A DNA stretch of 64,000 bases from Pyricularia pennisetigena (taxonomy: Eukaryota > Ascomycota > Sordariomycetes > Magnaporthales > Pyriculariaceae). A model generated the notes under the pieces. It was not told the origin of the DNA. It made no database searches and saw only the letters and a program-made list of their open reading frames with translations. Each line of letters starts with the position of its first letter. Positions within the stretch are counted from its first letter, which is position 1. Both the position numbers and the translations under genes were made by a program. Positions 9,939 to 22,360 of this stretch are shown in pieces. The stretch lies in assembly GCF_004337985.1 (NCBI RefSeq), contig NC_043740.1:310001-374000 (forward strand), written 5' to 3'.

Positions 9939-11315
9939 ATGGAGCATCTACTATCTTTGGTTGACAGTGGTCTGGCGCCCGCAACATCCCAGCAGATGAC
10001 AAGCACTGGCCATCGCCGCATAATGTACGGCCCCAACGCGTCGCGATGTGCAAGCATCGAGCAACACACCGTGTACAAGCGCGTCGAGGAGCTTTGCCTG
10101 CCGCCCTTTTACACGCGCAAGGTCGACTACGAAGAGATTGGGACCATCAGACCCGAACGGTCCGAGTTTCGGAAGATGGAGCGCCTGCCATCCAACGAGA
10201 TCTGGGTCAATACGATCATCAAGATATCAAAGGCAATCCTTCACCATCCTTCCGCCAGACGTCCCCGCGGCAACGCACCACCTGTGAGCTTGCCATCGCT
10301 CGACCTTCCTTTCTACAGTGGTTACGACAAGCACGAGACTGGCCAGCTCCTGGACCAGGCCATGGAGCGGATCATGGAGGAACGCGAAGACAACTTTTTC
10401 ATCCCCACCATGACCGACGCCAGAGCTACCCTGCGTGGCGTTGCGGCGATCCTGTACCAGCACGACATGATCATCGACGTGTGCAAGGCGCAGCTCCCCG
10501 CGTACACGGCCGACCCACCGCCACCATCATCGGATGCGGACTCGTGCCCGACGTCAAGACTTGACGCCATCGCCATCCGGATGGAGGAGTCGCCGCTCCT
10601 CAACTTGCGACGCGAGGTTCTACCCGAGATGTTGCGCATCACCATCGAGCACCTGCTGCTCCACGACTACGAGATCGACGTCGACATGCGCATTCCCAAC
10701 AACACCGGCATCACCCGCCAGGACCTTGCCAGCTTCCGCGTGCTCCTGGGCGACGCCATCGCCTTCGCCAGGACCTTTCCGTACGCCGCCATCGAGGCCC
10801 GACACCTGCACACCGGCTTCTCCACCTTCGTCCTGGAAATGAACAAGTTCTGTTCCGAGACGTGGCTCCAAGCCACCGTCATCTTCGAGGACATACTGCA
10901 CATGTTCCTGGCCATGAAGACGGCCGTCTACGACAACCGGTACCGGCCCGTCGTCAGGGACATGGTCATGGCGGCCACGGCCCGCGGCGACGGCGAGGAC
11001 GAGGAACCGGGCGTCACCAACCCCGAGAGGGCCATGAGGGCGACCCTGGCGCTGCAGCGGAAATTGTCTGTCGATTACAACGTCATGGTGGACTTTGCCG
11101 TCGACGATGACATGCACAAGCGTCTGCTGCTGGGCGTTATCCAGGGCGTCGCCAACATGATGTCCCTCCCCATCAACGCGAGCGACGTCAAGCCTGGACC
11201 GAGGAGGCTGCTCGAGACGGGTCCCGAGGATACCGACGACGACTTGCGCAAGGCCGACCCGGCCAAGGTTTCCATCCAGCCTGCGCAAATTTTGTCGCTT
11301 TGGGAGCTCTGGTGA
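9939..11315 (+). CDS. Hypothetical protein, 458 aa, single exon
   Basis: An uninterrupted 458-codon frame with strong third-position GC bias. ATG 9939 is the first ATG after a CT-rich leader and has a favourable context (CCAACATGG). The protein is predicted mostly helical with repeated acidic/Arg pairs (EEREDNFF, RREVLPEML, EIDVDMRI), no signal peptide and no transmembrane segment, so a cytosolic or nuclear role is likely. I do not recognise a domain. The end is acidic (ETGPEDTDDDLRK) and closes with WELW. The downstream flank carries four 18-bp repeats. Confidence 0.72.
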   Translation: MEHLLSLVDSGLAPATSQQMTSTGHRRIMYGPNASRCASIEQHTVYKRVEELCLPPFYTRKVDYEEIGTIRPERSEFRKMERLPSNEIWVNTIIKISKAILHHPSARRPRGNAPPVSLPSLDLPFYSGYDKHETGQLLDQAMERIMEEREDNFFIPTMTDARATLRGVAAILYQHDMIIDVCKAQLPAYTADPPPPSSDADSCPTSRLDAIAIRMEESPLLNLRREVLPEMLRITIEHLLLHDYEIDVDMRIPNNTGITRQDLASFRVLLGDAIAFARTFPYAAIEARHLHTGFSTFVLEMNKFCSETWLQATVIFEDILHMFLAMKTAVYDNRYRPVVRDMVMAATARGDGEDEEPGVTNPERAMRATLALQRKLSVDYNVMVDFAVDDDMHKRLLLGVIQGVANMMSLPINASDVKPGPRRLLETGPEDTDDDLRKADPAKVSIQPAQILSLWELW

Positions 11316-11446
11316 TGATCGTTTCTTTTCTTTTGTTTGACTGGCAAGTCCTGGGGAGTATTTGGCTTTTTTGTTTGGGCCGTGGTCTTCTATCGATGTC
11401 TGGTGTTTGGATCGGCTTGGTGTTTTACTTTTCTTTAGATTGTTTC

Positions 11447-11518
11447 GGTTATTGGGTTTGTCTGGTTTATTGGGTTTATCTGGCTTATTGGGATTCTCTG
11501 GCTCATCGGGATTGTTTG
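11447..11518 (+). repeat. Four tandem 18-bp units
   Basis: Four direct units of 18 bp follow each other (11447-11464, 11465-11482, 11483-11500, 11501-11518), consensus GKTTATTGGGTTTGTCTG with a few changes per unit. They lie 130 nt beyond the stop of the 458-aa gene, probably in its 3' untranslated region. Confidence 0.8.
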
Positions 11519-11787
11519 GTTTTGTTTCCTTTCTCTGGGCTCTCTGTATTGGTTCGTGGTTTTATTTGGCTCCGTTTTAGCCATGATTAGAGAATAAATA
11601 CCTGGACCAAACCTTGGTTACATGCAACTGTAACGCGACTTGCCAACTCCTGTGCTCATACTACATACGGTGTTGATGTTTTTCCCCAACGCCCCCAAGT
11701 CGAATAGGTGCATCGCTAAGCTTTAAATCCCAACCTATCCAACTCGGTACCACCGTCCCGACGTAGAAAAGTGGTTATGCCTATCGG

Positions 11788-11788
<1 letters not shown>

Positions 11789-11820
<32 letters not shown>
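11789..11820. repeat. T32 homopolymer
   Basis: Pure T run of 32 nt in the spacer between the 458-aa gene and the decayed gene on the opposite strand. One of several such runs in this window. Confidence 0.85.
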
Positions 11821-11821
<1 letters not shown>

Positions 11822-11989
11822 ACAGCTTGGCAGAAACAAGAGCCTATAGTATAAATAAGTAACCCATGTCAGACATGTACTCTCTGTGACAAGAAGGAAC
11901 GGGTGACAACACACGGGAAAACCCTATCGGTCAGCGGCATCGTAGAAAACAAAAAAGAATTCTTTCCGATGGCAGGCGGTCTGACATCA

Positions 11990-12960
11990 TGCACCTTCTC
12001 CAGTGCGACGTAGAAGCGGCCCTCGTACCTGTCCTCATCGACGACCGTCTCCAACTTCGCGGGCGCGAGGTAGTCTGCGGGATCAGTTCTCAGTGAAACC
12101 CGGCAACAGGCAACGAAGTTGGTGTCGGTCGTCCGGAAAACAAATAATCTGCTTCAAGCCAGCCGAGGTGCCGTCAGCCACGACAGCACCCGCTTCCTAC
12201 GGCAAGAGGCGGATAGGGGTTCCCGTTCACCACCACCAAATCATAGTTTGCCGGCAAGGACTGCAGATGACAGTTGGGAGTCGCTGTACAGCGCCCATTC
12301 CAGTAGGGCCGTATTGCAAGAGAGTTTGGATTTGAAGATGGTTACGAGTATGTTGGCGAACCTGTTGACCGAGAGCATGCTATCATTTCTGGACAAAAAA
12401 AAAAAAAAAAGATCATGTACACATTCAGACGTCATCATAAGGTTGTCCCTCCTCCATAGCGCATCAAGATGGGTCTCCTTCCCCCCTCCCCGGACAGCGT
12501 GCGCCACTTTGCGGCAATGGTGAGGCTTATTTTTACCTCGACCCGGCTTGAGGGTGTGTCGATGCTACGTTGAAAATGTCAGCGTTTGAAGCACAGTCAG
12601 ACGTTGACGCATGTAAATGGCCCAGTCATGGTTGGGGGATCTGGCTTACGTGCGTCGCTGCCTGCGGCATCCGTTGGTGCTCGAGAATACTAATACACAC
12701 ACATTTAAGAAAAAAAGAAGAAGAAAAAAAAGCACAGCCCATAGTGCAGATGGCGAGGATGCCGAAGACGACTGCGAAGCAGGCCCGAAGTTTCCGACAC
12801 CATCCCCATCAGTCGGCACACGCCAAATCGTACTTGGCAGAAAATCGACGTTGTTGATCCAATCGTCCGCATCAGCTTCTGCGTCTGCAGTACACAAGAA
12901 TTTGTAAGCAAGGTTGGTCCACGATGGAATTGTCGCAGGGAGTGGCTGTGTCCATGATAA
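11990..12960 (-). pseudogene. Decayed gene, several coding-like blocks in different frames
   Basis: Reading the minus strand from about 12560 downwards gives protein-like blocks that run into one another only by changing frame: SSRVEVKISLTIAAKWRTLS and RRPILMRYGGGTTL, then PYWNGRCTATPNCHLQSLPA and YDLVVVNGNPYPPLAVGSG, then VVADGTSAGLKQIICFPDDR, then DYLAPAKLETVVDEDRYEG and RFYVALEKVHDV. Blocks two to four overlap or abut without room for an intron, so frameshifts are the simplest reading. A further block (ADADDWINNVDFLPSTIWRV, about 12800-12870) may be its 5' part. The cysteine-containing, strand-rich blocks resemble a secreted or lectin-like protein, but no family is recognised. An A16 run (12397-12412) interrupts the region. 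Confidence 0.35.
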
Positions 12961-13464
12961 AATTCAGAAATGAAGGTCATGCTCTTGCTAGAAACGCGCT
13001 GGAAAACAATTATGTCGGGCAAGCATCAACCACTGCTACCCAGTTGATTTTTAACCGGCTTGGCATTGTATGCTGATTGGCCATCGCCTAGACGAAAATA
13101 GCAAAATTCAGGGTGTTCTGCTGCTAATTGCTTAAATCGTATGTACCCATACGCTGGGTCAGTTCTTTGTACAACATGTTCCTCTGGGAACACGGTATTG
13201 CATACTATCCAAATGTGCTACTTTACATGGGAAAGAAATCAAAAAAAAAAAATCAAGATTATTTAGTGTGTACAACTTTTGTCAAAGAGGTTCCAAGTCC
13301 TGCTTGAGGTCGAGGCAAGCAAAGGGTAGGAAAAGAAAGGAGGGAGACAAAAGTCTCACTAAGACTGGTAAATTCAGGGGCGCAGAAAATAGAATGAAGA
13401 AGAAAAAAAAAAGGAACCAAACTCCCGCTGCACGCTTCGTAAGAAAATTCACACGGCATCATCA

Positions 13465-14656
13465 TCATAAGCTAACATCAAAATGACCACCCTTCTGCAC
13501 CCGCACGTTACTACCGACGCGGGGATTCCGAGTGCTCATCTCGACGACATCGGCGCTGTAGTGCCGCAACAGTCTGCCGGCCGCGACGGGGACAGATACG
13601 CCTGCGCCGCCTTGGCAGGCCGTCGGCCCCGACATGACACCGGCTGACCGGGCGCGATCCAAGGAGCCGCCATCGACGCCGACAAAATGGGGGCTGTTGG
13701 GGTCGACGACGCGCAAGAAGGCGAGCACCCTGCGAAGGACCGGCCGACGCGCCGACAGGAGCTCAAACTCCTCACGCAGGATCTTGTGGCTGGTGGAAAA
13801 GTAAATGACGGCGTTCCAGACGCCCTGCAGTGGCAGGACGGCAGCGCTGGCCAGGTTGAGACCGTACGAGATCTGCTCGGGGTAGATGAGGTTGTAGACG
13901 CGGTTGATGCTGCTCGGCGTCCAGGTGACAAGCACGGAAATGGCAAACACAAACGACGTCCGCAGGTATGCGAGCTTGACGGGGTCCATGTGACGGAGCT
14001 TGGCCGTGATGCGGTGACCCGAGGACTGGACACGGGTGAGCACCGAGGGGCGTGACGTACTGCGCCTTTTCGGGCGGGGTACGGCGGTTATAACCGAGGT
14101 TGTGGAGTAGGTTTGGGGTTGCGGAGGCGGGCCGCTTGTGTGGGTTGCAGCGCTGGAAGCTGTTGCTTGTCCATTGTTGGTGGTGGTGGTGGTGGGTGAA
14201 GCGGGTGGTGGTATTGGGAAAATGGCGTTTGGGATGTTTGCATAGTGACAATGGGCGTTGCCGCAAGGATTCAAAGGTCGCGGCAAAGGTCCAGACTGCG
14301 CAAAGCCGTTCTGGTTGTTGATGTTGTTGATGTGCGTCTGGGAAGGCCCGCCGTCATTGCAACCCTCGAGATCGAATGGGAATGTCGCGGTGCTGATCCA
14401 CGGATGATAGCAGGGTGGCGGGGCCAAGGTTGTGTTTGAGTTCCAGTTGTTGGGTGGTGTTGGTGGTGGCGTGATGGAATGTGCTGTGTGCCCATCACAG
14501 CAGTGATCCATGGTCGTTACTTGGACTTCGGTAGTCACCGTGCCATAGTAGCTTCCATGTCCGGCAAGATCCTAAGTGAAGGTTGTTTTTAGCATTCTGT
14601 CGGTGCACCGAATCGGCTCGATCCATCCGAGCCTAAGAACAGGCTAGCGCTGTCAG

Positions 14657-14695
<39 letters not shown>

Positions 14696-15876
14696 NNNNN
14701 NNNNNNNNNNNNNNNNNNNNNNNNNNNNNNNNNNNNNNNNNNNNNNNNNNNNNNNNNNNNNNNNNNNNNNNNNNNNNNNNNNNNNNNNNNNNNNNNNNNN
14801 NNNNNNNNNNNNNNNNNNNNNNNNNNNNNNNNNNNNNNNNNNNNNNNNNNNNNNAAAAAAAAAAAAAAAAAGAACTGCTAGACTAGTCCATGGGACGGCC
14901 CGTCTGATGATAGTGCACAAGACAAGCGACGCGCTTACCTTTTCAGCAGAGTCTCGTCTGTCGGACGTGGATGTCTCTTTGCCAGGATTGCTGAGCGTCA
15001 GGTTGCGCAGCTGGTTGCGTTGGTGAAAGACCTGGTAGCCCACGGCCACATAAATTACAGCCGAGAGAAAGATGCAAATCCATATTGGGAGGTAGTAAGT
15101 CCAAATACGGAGCTGGTTAAAATTGTTGTCGATCCAGCACCACAGCTATATCCAAAGGAGAGAGAGAGAGAGAGAAAAAAAAAAAAGAAAGAAAAAAAGG
15201 ATCAGTAAGTAAATTCCATTCGCCATTGACAGGAAAGAGACCGTCACTCACAATCGCATCGCCATAGATATAAGCGCCGCCCGGCCTGTAGAATAGGCAT
15301 ATAAAAGCAGGCACAGCTGGGACGCCAAAGCAGATGGCACAGTATATCCATAGATGATTGCGAAAGCTCGTCGGGTTTGTCGACCAAAAAAAGACCAGGT
15401 AAACGTTGATGGCCATTGCAAAAGACCACCAGGGGTCCGACTGCATGAACCTGGTACCGTATTGACGATTCGACGTGTGACATGTTAGCGGCAATGATGC
15501 CGGTATATTTGATGCAACTTGCTTCGTCAGACAAGAAAGAGTCACGCCAGACGAGCACTTACATCTCAAACAAAAAGGCCTGGGTCTGGCATAGTGGTGA
15601 AGTCTCTCCTTGCTCGATGCCCTCCAATGCAATCAGGCTGGCAACGCAGGCGCCGACGTTGGCAATCGAAGCAAACAAGATGAACGTGTTGGGCACCGTC
15701 CTGATTCGTTTCGAGGCGTAAAAAGTTACAAAGATCAACGAGACCCCGACCAACGACAGCGCCCCACCCACCCTCTCCAACGTCGACAGTATGTATCGCT
15801 GATCTGGGTCAAACGCCATGATTGTCGAATCCGCCGCAGTTTCGCGCTGCCCCGAGATGGAGTTGCCAACTTCCAT
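13465..15876 (-). CDS. cAMP-receptor-like G-protein-coupled receptor (Dicty_CAR/GprH type)
   Basis: Four exons, 15876-15563, 15450-15252, 15145-14939 and 14571-13465, join in frame (1,827 nt, 608 aa) through donors GTAAGT, GTGAGT, GTAAGC. Helices 1-2 are in exon 1 (LSLVGVSLIFVTFYAS; TFILFASIANVGACVASLIA), 3-4 in exon 2 (SDPWWSFAMAINVYLVFFW; LWIYCAICFGVPAVPAFIC), 5 in exon 3 (LPIWICIFLSAVIYVAVGYQ), then a very long third intracellular loop rich in Pro, Thr and Asn, and helices 6-7 (SFVFAISVLVTWTPSSINRV; ASAAVLPLQGVWNAVIYF). The pattern matches fungal class E receptors coupled to heterotrimeric G proteins. The start MEVGNSISGQ was chosen; a second Met at 15819 (MAFDPDQRY) is possible, and upstream in-frame Met codons add Pro-rich, unlikely sequence. 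Intron 3 contains an N-gap, so an extra small exon cannot be excluded. Confidence 0.85.
14657..14870. other. Assembly gap in GPCR intron 3, flanked by poly-A
   Basis: 159 Ns (14696-14854) are flanked on both sides by A runs (about 39 and 16-17 nt on the plus strand). The gap sits wholly inside an intron of the receptor gene; on the coding strand it is a T tract upstream of the acceptor. Confidence 0.9.
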
Positions 15877-18800
15877 GGTGTAAAGAGGCGGAGGGAAATG
15901 GAGAGGCAGGGTCGGGCGTTGTGTGGGAGATGGTGATGATATATACTGACCGACAGACGTTATCAAACCTAGAAATCTTTTGGCAGGGCTCGTTCTCGTG
16001 CCCGATTTAGACGTCGGCGCGGCTGGGGGCGGTTTAGGCTGCAAGAGAGCTAGGGCCAAACTAGGTAGGATGACGAGCAGCAACCACACAAAACGTTGTG
16101 GGTGCAGCGTGCGTGGTAGTGGTGTGCTGCCCTGGTGGTTGCGTAGTAATCGGGGCGTCTGAGTTGCAGAATGCTTCCGGTGTAGGCTGCGCGTGTGCGG
16201 AGGAGCTATGTACTGGGGTGTGATCGTCGACGGATGGAAAGCAGCAAACCTCGGGGGGGGGAGGAGGAGGTGGAGTGGGGGCTGGCTCGAGTCTGCTTTG
16301 CTCATGAGTGGTTGGCTTAGGTCTTTTGTCGGGACAGGATGACAGGGATTTGAGCGGAAATCACTACTGGTCAGTCGTGGTTGACCGGGCCCAGAAATGA
16401 CAAAGTTGATTAATCTCGAGTGCTTTGTCGTTCGGCCGTTTGATTCATGGGTTTGTCGGGAAGGGAAAGGGAAGACACTTCGTCACCGACGCCACGTGCA
16501 GGGAGGGGAGCTAGTGTCCGGAAGTAAAAGAGAGGCGTCAGTTGGTCGACCCCAAATGGCGGGATGGTTGGTTGAGAGGGTGTGCTGCCCCTTGCGACTC
16601 AACGCAGGTCCGCAAAAACGCCTAGGACAACTATACATACCCGTCTTTCTTGAAAACGATGTCTAGCTCAAAATGAAGCCTGCCGAGACGGAAACTTTCT
16701 CGCCTAATAGGGGCGGCTTGCATCAGTCACCAAAAGTGGTAGCCGATCGATGACTTTTTTTTTGTCGGACCGCGAGGACGATGAAGCTGTCGGGTTGGTT
16801 TTGTAAGGTCAAGCTCTGTGTGCTCTAGGCAACGCACCGTAGGCCTAACCTTGTTCAATGTTTTCTGTTAAGTTGCTATACCAGTTGTGTGAGGATTGAG
16901 CAGCAGCAAAAGCGGGCGAAAAAAAATGTGTGGAGAGAAGAAAGCTGGTGCTCCAACGGGTACGCCCTGCTGGCTCTCTATTCCCTTCGCAGCTTCGCTG
17001 GGCGGCGATGTGCGTGTGAGGCGGGCAGCCGTTGACCCCCGTGTCCTCGAGTGTGGTGACACAGGTTGCAGGCTTCAAATTGGAGCAGGTCGTCCTCATT
17101 TAACCCGCATCGGGATCGAGCAATGTGGTTGCGGTGAAGGAAAGACTGGAGAGCCAAGGAAGACTCGGGAACATCTGTCTCTGATGGTCTCTTGGGAACG
17201 TGGCGGACTTGTCACGTCAACAATTTCCACAGAGTTTCGAGAGACGGCTCCCGCGTCTATCAGCAGCAAATTAGTCGATAATGTCTCTGTGTAGCCGCTG
17301 GAAAGGCGGATCATCGCCTGGAATAAAGTGGCTGTGTCTCCGGCGCAGAATACGTGCAGGGGGACCTGAACACGAAGGTGTGTCGCCGAGGCCAGTCTCG
17401 CTGGGAGGAGTGGTGGAGGTTCTTTCCAATACCGGTGTTGTGCAATTCGGGTACTTGTTGGCGTTGTCAAGGTCTTTCAAGTCCAAGAAGAGAGAGCAGG
17501 TCATTTGCAATGATGATGTTGCCTTGTGGCACGTCGCGGTGCTGCCGCCGCGTGGCCAGTCGCTGTGCAAGGGAAGGCCGGAACAACATTGGCTAGCAGG
17601 CAAGACCTTGTTCACCAGATGTCAAAAAAAAAAAAATAAGAATGACATCTGGATTGACAAGACACCCTCGGATTGCTAAGTAAATATGGAAGTGATCTGC
17701 CACTTTCTGCAGTTGGGAACCTGCAGGCAATCAAACGTGGCAATATTGGTGGCATTAATCATTAATAGCAGACCCTGGATATTGAATAACCGAGTTGGTA
17801 AAAGATTGAGCGCAACTAGTAAACTTTCTCCGGTCCATCCCAATCGCTGGCATGTAGTCAAGTCATGGTAGTCGATCCTCCCCCGCATCAAGGGGGCGCC
17901 TCGATGGAGTGTGGCTTGCTGATGATTGTTCTGCCACGGACCCTAGAAAAGCGCCTAACCGGTCGAGACCCAGATCGACTCAAGGATATCGCAATTGGTG
18001 CTCAACACTTGTTGTGCTTGTCTTTTACTGGACGGAACGAAGACGGTGTGGAAATAAGCTACAACCTCGAGTCCACGGCGATTAACAAGGTTTTGGTGAT
18101 TATTATGTAAATTTACTCGGGAAAAGGGAGACAAAGCGTGGGAGAAAAAAAAAAAAAAAAAAAAGGTTGGAGGCAAATCATTCCCATTGCAAAGTACCAA
18201 ACAACAAATGGATGGATGGCTAGGCGTTCCCCTGCAACCAAAAGGGGTTGAGTTCTGATTACCCAGAGACAAACATAGGCACAGATCCAAGGGACTTTGG
18301 CCACTACCGAACAAAGGCATACAAACACTTGGCTGTTAAAAAATTGAAAGTGGACGGCCAAGCATCAGCGCTCGGTTGGGGAAAATAAGCTTGGCAGGGA
18401 TCGGCTGGGGTTGCTTGTTTGCCGTAGTGTTCCACCCCCCCAAATTGCTTACTCGACGTGGCACTTGCCACCCACCACCATCAGCGGTCAACCCATTTCC
18501 TGTTCCATTTCAAGCTGCAGGTTGCCTTCTCGGCGCTGCTCTAGCTTCGCATTGCGCTTACATAGTAACGACTTTAAGCAAACGATGCACCTTCTCCTAA
18601 TCGCACGAATGGGAACGGTCTGCTGGTATTTCGCCCTGTCAGAGAGTCCGTCGCGTGTTCTGCAGACTACAGCCGAGTGCGTCCTGGCTGGGCTTGGACT
18701 GGAACGGTGCTGGAGAAAGTGTTTTCGTCTTCTCGTGGGTGATTGCATTCCGTGTCGCCGCCAAGCATTCAACATTGTATGTTTATTGGTGGCGCTGTCG

Positions 18801-19587
18801 GCTGCCGCCGTGTGACTGTCAGAAAAAAAAAAAAAAAAAAAAAAAAAAGAAAAAGAAAATCAAAGTTCAACCATGGAAAGGAAACTGGGAGCGAAGGCAG
18901 AAAGAGGGTTGTCACGTGAAATTGCTATCCAAGCCAGGATCGAGATCAAAGTTGCCGCCCCACTATCCATAGATCCACCCACATTGAATGTTCAGTGGGC
19001 CGTGTGGAGTATAATCAAAGAAATCTCAACTACCAAATATGGACTTTCCAAATCTTCCACTTGACTTTCATGTTCTTTCACCAAACCGTCACCAGCTCTT
19101 TTGAATCTATGTGCTCATGAAGCTCAGCCAATCTAGTACATGATTCTCTACTTTTTTCTGACTTTATTTCTTCTCACGCTTTCCATTTTCTTTCTAGCTC
19201 AACACCACGTACATTCTCACATTCCTCACCTAGTTTTCAAAGAAAGCCATTATCACTTGTACGTAATTTCTACAGAGCCCTGGACTAAACTTCTTGCTCC
19301 AAAGTATCCATGTGTGGTCGACACTACATCATCACCTAATCTTCACTCTTCCATCGGATCAGAAGCAGTTCTTCTGAAAACACCCTCACTTCTCTCTTTG
19401 TTGTTATTGGTCTTGGATTTTCTTTCTCTCTTTCTCACTACCATAAGAAAATCTATCTGGTGACGACTTCAGCCTGCTCAATCAGCTTTCTTCCATACCA
19501 GAGAGCAGTAATTTATATCACTTTCAAATTAAGCCCACCTAAATCGCCCTGTCCAAGCAAAACCTTATATGCTCACCCTCATATACC
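15877..19587. other. Long spacer without a supported gene
   Basis: About 3.7 kb upstream of the GPCR. Several frames of 60-134 codons exist on both strands (e.g. around 16896-17294 plus and 17096-17615 minus) but they overlap each other, lack domain marks and show no matching splice sites. Homopolymers occur at 18146-18164 and about 18822-18848. The part next to 15877 should hold the receptor promoter and leader. Confidence 0.4.
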
Positions 19588-21790
19588 AACCAAGCATCTG
19601 CTGTGTCTGAGGGGGGACCCAAAGTCCCAGCTCAAGATGAAGCAGCTATAGATAGCTGTTGTATGTGGAAGCCCATTTGGTTCCAACTCGACCATGTCTT
19701 TGTCCCACCAAATACAGAGCCAGCTATTGGTAAACCCTCCTTTAGCACACAAAATGACCTCCTTCATCAAGTCAGCAGCGGTCTAAAAACCTTTCCCAAG
19801 GCTGACAGCCTACCAGAAGTCAAGGCAAGCATTCAAATGATCAACAACATGAGACAGATGTATCACGGAAAGAGGTCTTGGACGACGAGCTAGCAATGAA
19901 CAACATAAAGAAACTACAGCACGGTGGTAGGTAGCTTTTGTCATTCTTTTAGATCCGTCACATATTAAGCCAAAACAGATGTCCTTGCCTTTCACATTCG
20001 TGCTCAGAACGCCGGTCTGCTACTGCGCCGGGGAGGGCAACAAGGTCATTTTCAAGTCGTTAGAGCTCACGCCCCGACGTGCGGATACTATGGCCTGCAA
20101 AAGCAACCTGGTTCGGACATTCCCCAACGTTGCAATTGCTTTGGATGCGTCAACCGTGACAGGTGAGAGCTTTTGCAAGCCCTTTGCGAGCCTTCTCTCA
20201 GGACTTGGCATTGAGCCACATGCCGACGCTCGTGCCCGAGACTCTGCCGACCCGATGATGGTCGCACGCATGATAACAGGCATCATTGGCGGCTCAGGTG
20301 GTACTAAGAAAAAGATAGGTGAAATTACCAAGAGGACACGCGCAGAAGCCGCCATGCAAAGCTCAGAAGTCTAGGAACGTTCTGTGCTAAGGCTTTTCCT
20401 GCGCGTCCCCCTTCAGCTGACGCTGAACGGGTCTCAACCTCAGAGAAACCTGTCGTTTTACAAGTCCCTGATGGTCTGCTTCATGGCATAAATACTGGGA
20501 AGAGCGTTCAACCAAGTTCTCAAGATTCCACCATATTTGATCTCTTGCGCAAGGTTGAGATCGACCAGAGGATTCGCAAGCTTAAATTTGGAGCAGAAAC
20601 CCTTTGAGTATCGACAGTTTTCAATGTTGAGGAGCGCCCAACAGTTGCAAGATCGGTAATGGTACAAAGATTCAGCAAACGGAGGAGCAGGAATTTGCCG
20701 AGAGGTCCAGAATAGGAACGTCTCATCGCATTCTTTTGAGAAGCCGGTCAAGTACATCATCAATCAGTCTTTACAACCGAGATTCCTTAAACCCAGCTAA
20801 TAATACCAAACCTTCAACGGCACATCCATCACGTCGTCAAGATACGAATTTTCACTGCCTTACTAGCAGCCTGTTGCAGTTGCCAGCACTAGATATTCGA
20901 CAGACAAATACAGGTGGAATATACGATCTTGCAGAGGTCGAGCGAGGCATGGATTGCCACCCATCCTTCCCAATGGACACACAAGAATATTGGCAAACAA
21001 ATCAGCTGCATCATAATTTCCAACTTGTTCGATAAATAGCGGGAGAAGGCCAGGCACCTCTACCTTGGAAACCCTAAGCTCGAGTCGCTGATGCGCCTGG
21101 TGCTGCTCGTCACTTGCACACTTTTACTCCCGACACGGGAGCTGCTTATGCGAGACAATGCTGTCGAGCAGTACATAGCTAACCGCAGGCGCCAAGCCAA
21201 AGGAATGGAGACAAGACGCCGCTTTCTGGTTCATGTGGCAGCTCCGACTCATTGCCGTATTCTTCTATGACGAGTCTATCAAGCCGGGCAATGTTATCAC
21301 CAGACGCAGAAAGTTCAAAGCAACGAGAAAAGCAGTTGACGTATTTGCAGACAAACAGAAAGAACAGTTGCAAAGACTAAAGTCCCCTGGCTGAGAAGTA
21401 TCGCGAGCTGACGGCATTAGCTGCCGAATCGCACCAGCGACAAGGCGAGACGAATGACTGAGGTCATGAAAAACACGACCGCGGTGAAGACTGTTTAGCT
21501 TGTGAAAGTGAAAAGCTAGCCGACATACTGAGCATCAAGATTATTGAGCATGCACTGCCTGCTGACGAGAACAAGGTCAAAACCCATACTTTTCCGGGCA
21601 CAGGCGCCATCAGCGTTCTTGCTGCGGGCCAACCTCTCCATGTCCCTTTGGGACTCAAGACCAGACCCCATGCATCAGAGGCAGCAGAAAAGAATGACCC
21701 GCAAGGAGAGCGTTACATTGGGCAAAATATCATCAGGATGACAAAGCCGCCATTTACCCGGGATGACAAGCGCATGCGCACCCTGCCCAG
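19588..21790 (+). pseudogene. Decayed gene of unknown family, multiple frameshifts and stops
   Basis: Coding-like plus-strand blocks follow one another in changing frames: around 19620-19890 (VSSGLKTFPKADSLPEVKAS), 20090-20370 (NVAIALDASTVTGESFCKPF, GGTKKKIGEITKRTRAEAA), 20430-20605 (VPDGLLHGINTGKSVQPSSQ, DLLRKVEIDQRIRKLKFGAE), 20930-20990 (YDLAEVERGMDCHPSFPMDT), 21050-21235 (LGNPKLESLMRLVLLVTCTL), 21260-21450 (SIKPGNVITRRRKFKATRKA, EKYRELTALAAESHQRQGE) and 21470-21800 (CESEKLADILSIKIIEHALP, GAISVLAAGQPLHVPLGLKT, PPFTRDDKRMRTLPSVS). Stops or shifts separate the blocks. Composition is mid-GC and differs from the RIP island, so decay here is mainly by indels and scattered stops. Function unknown; a transposon-derived or regulatory protein is possible. 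A T26 run follows at 21811-21836. Confidence 0.45.
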
Positions 21791-21805
21791 TGTCAGTTGC
21801 CTTCA

Positions 21806-21836
<31 letters not shown>

Positions 21837-22360
21837 CGCTTCGCGCTCAAACACATCCCTCGGCGTGAGATATCGTCTGAAGTAAGTAACAGACTCGACT
21901 TGGTCAAATGAGACGAGCTGCCGCTGGTCCGAGTCTCAACCGGGGCGCGTAGATGACCGTGCCCCCTGGCGAGCCGGGTCAAATAAGCCCAAGGAGAACA
22001 AGTGGGCGTGGTCCGGCATGCTGAGAACGAGGATGCCAAGATTGATGTACGGTTTTGACGTGTGGTGGGGGGGTTTGGCCGGGTACCTGGCGTACAAGGC
22101 CATTGGTAGTGGAGACTCGTCGGTTGTATGGAACGAGTTTGGTGGATCGGTTTGAAAAGTAGTAAGTAGGCAGGTTTTTTCTTCTTCTTTTTTCTCATGC
22201 AAGGAATAGGAACATGGGTAAAAAGTGTGGTATGCCGAGCAAGGCCTGCAAATTATTACATAACAAATACTAAACACCTGTTACCGGAGACAAACCTCCT
22301 CGTCACTCTAAAACATCTCTTCAGGAGATGGTTGGTAGCCATGGTCATGGTTCGCACCGC

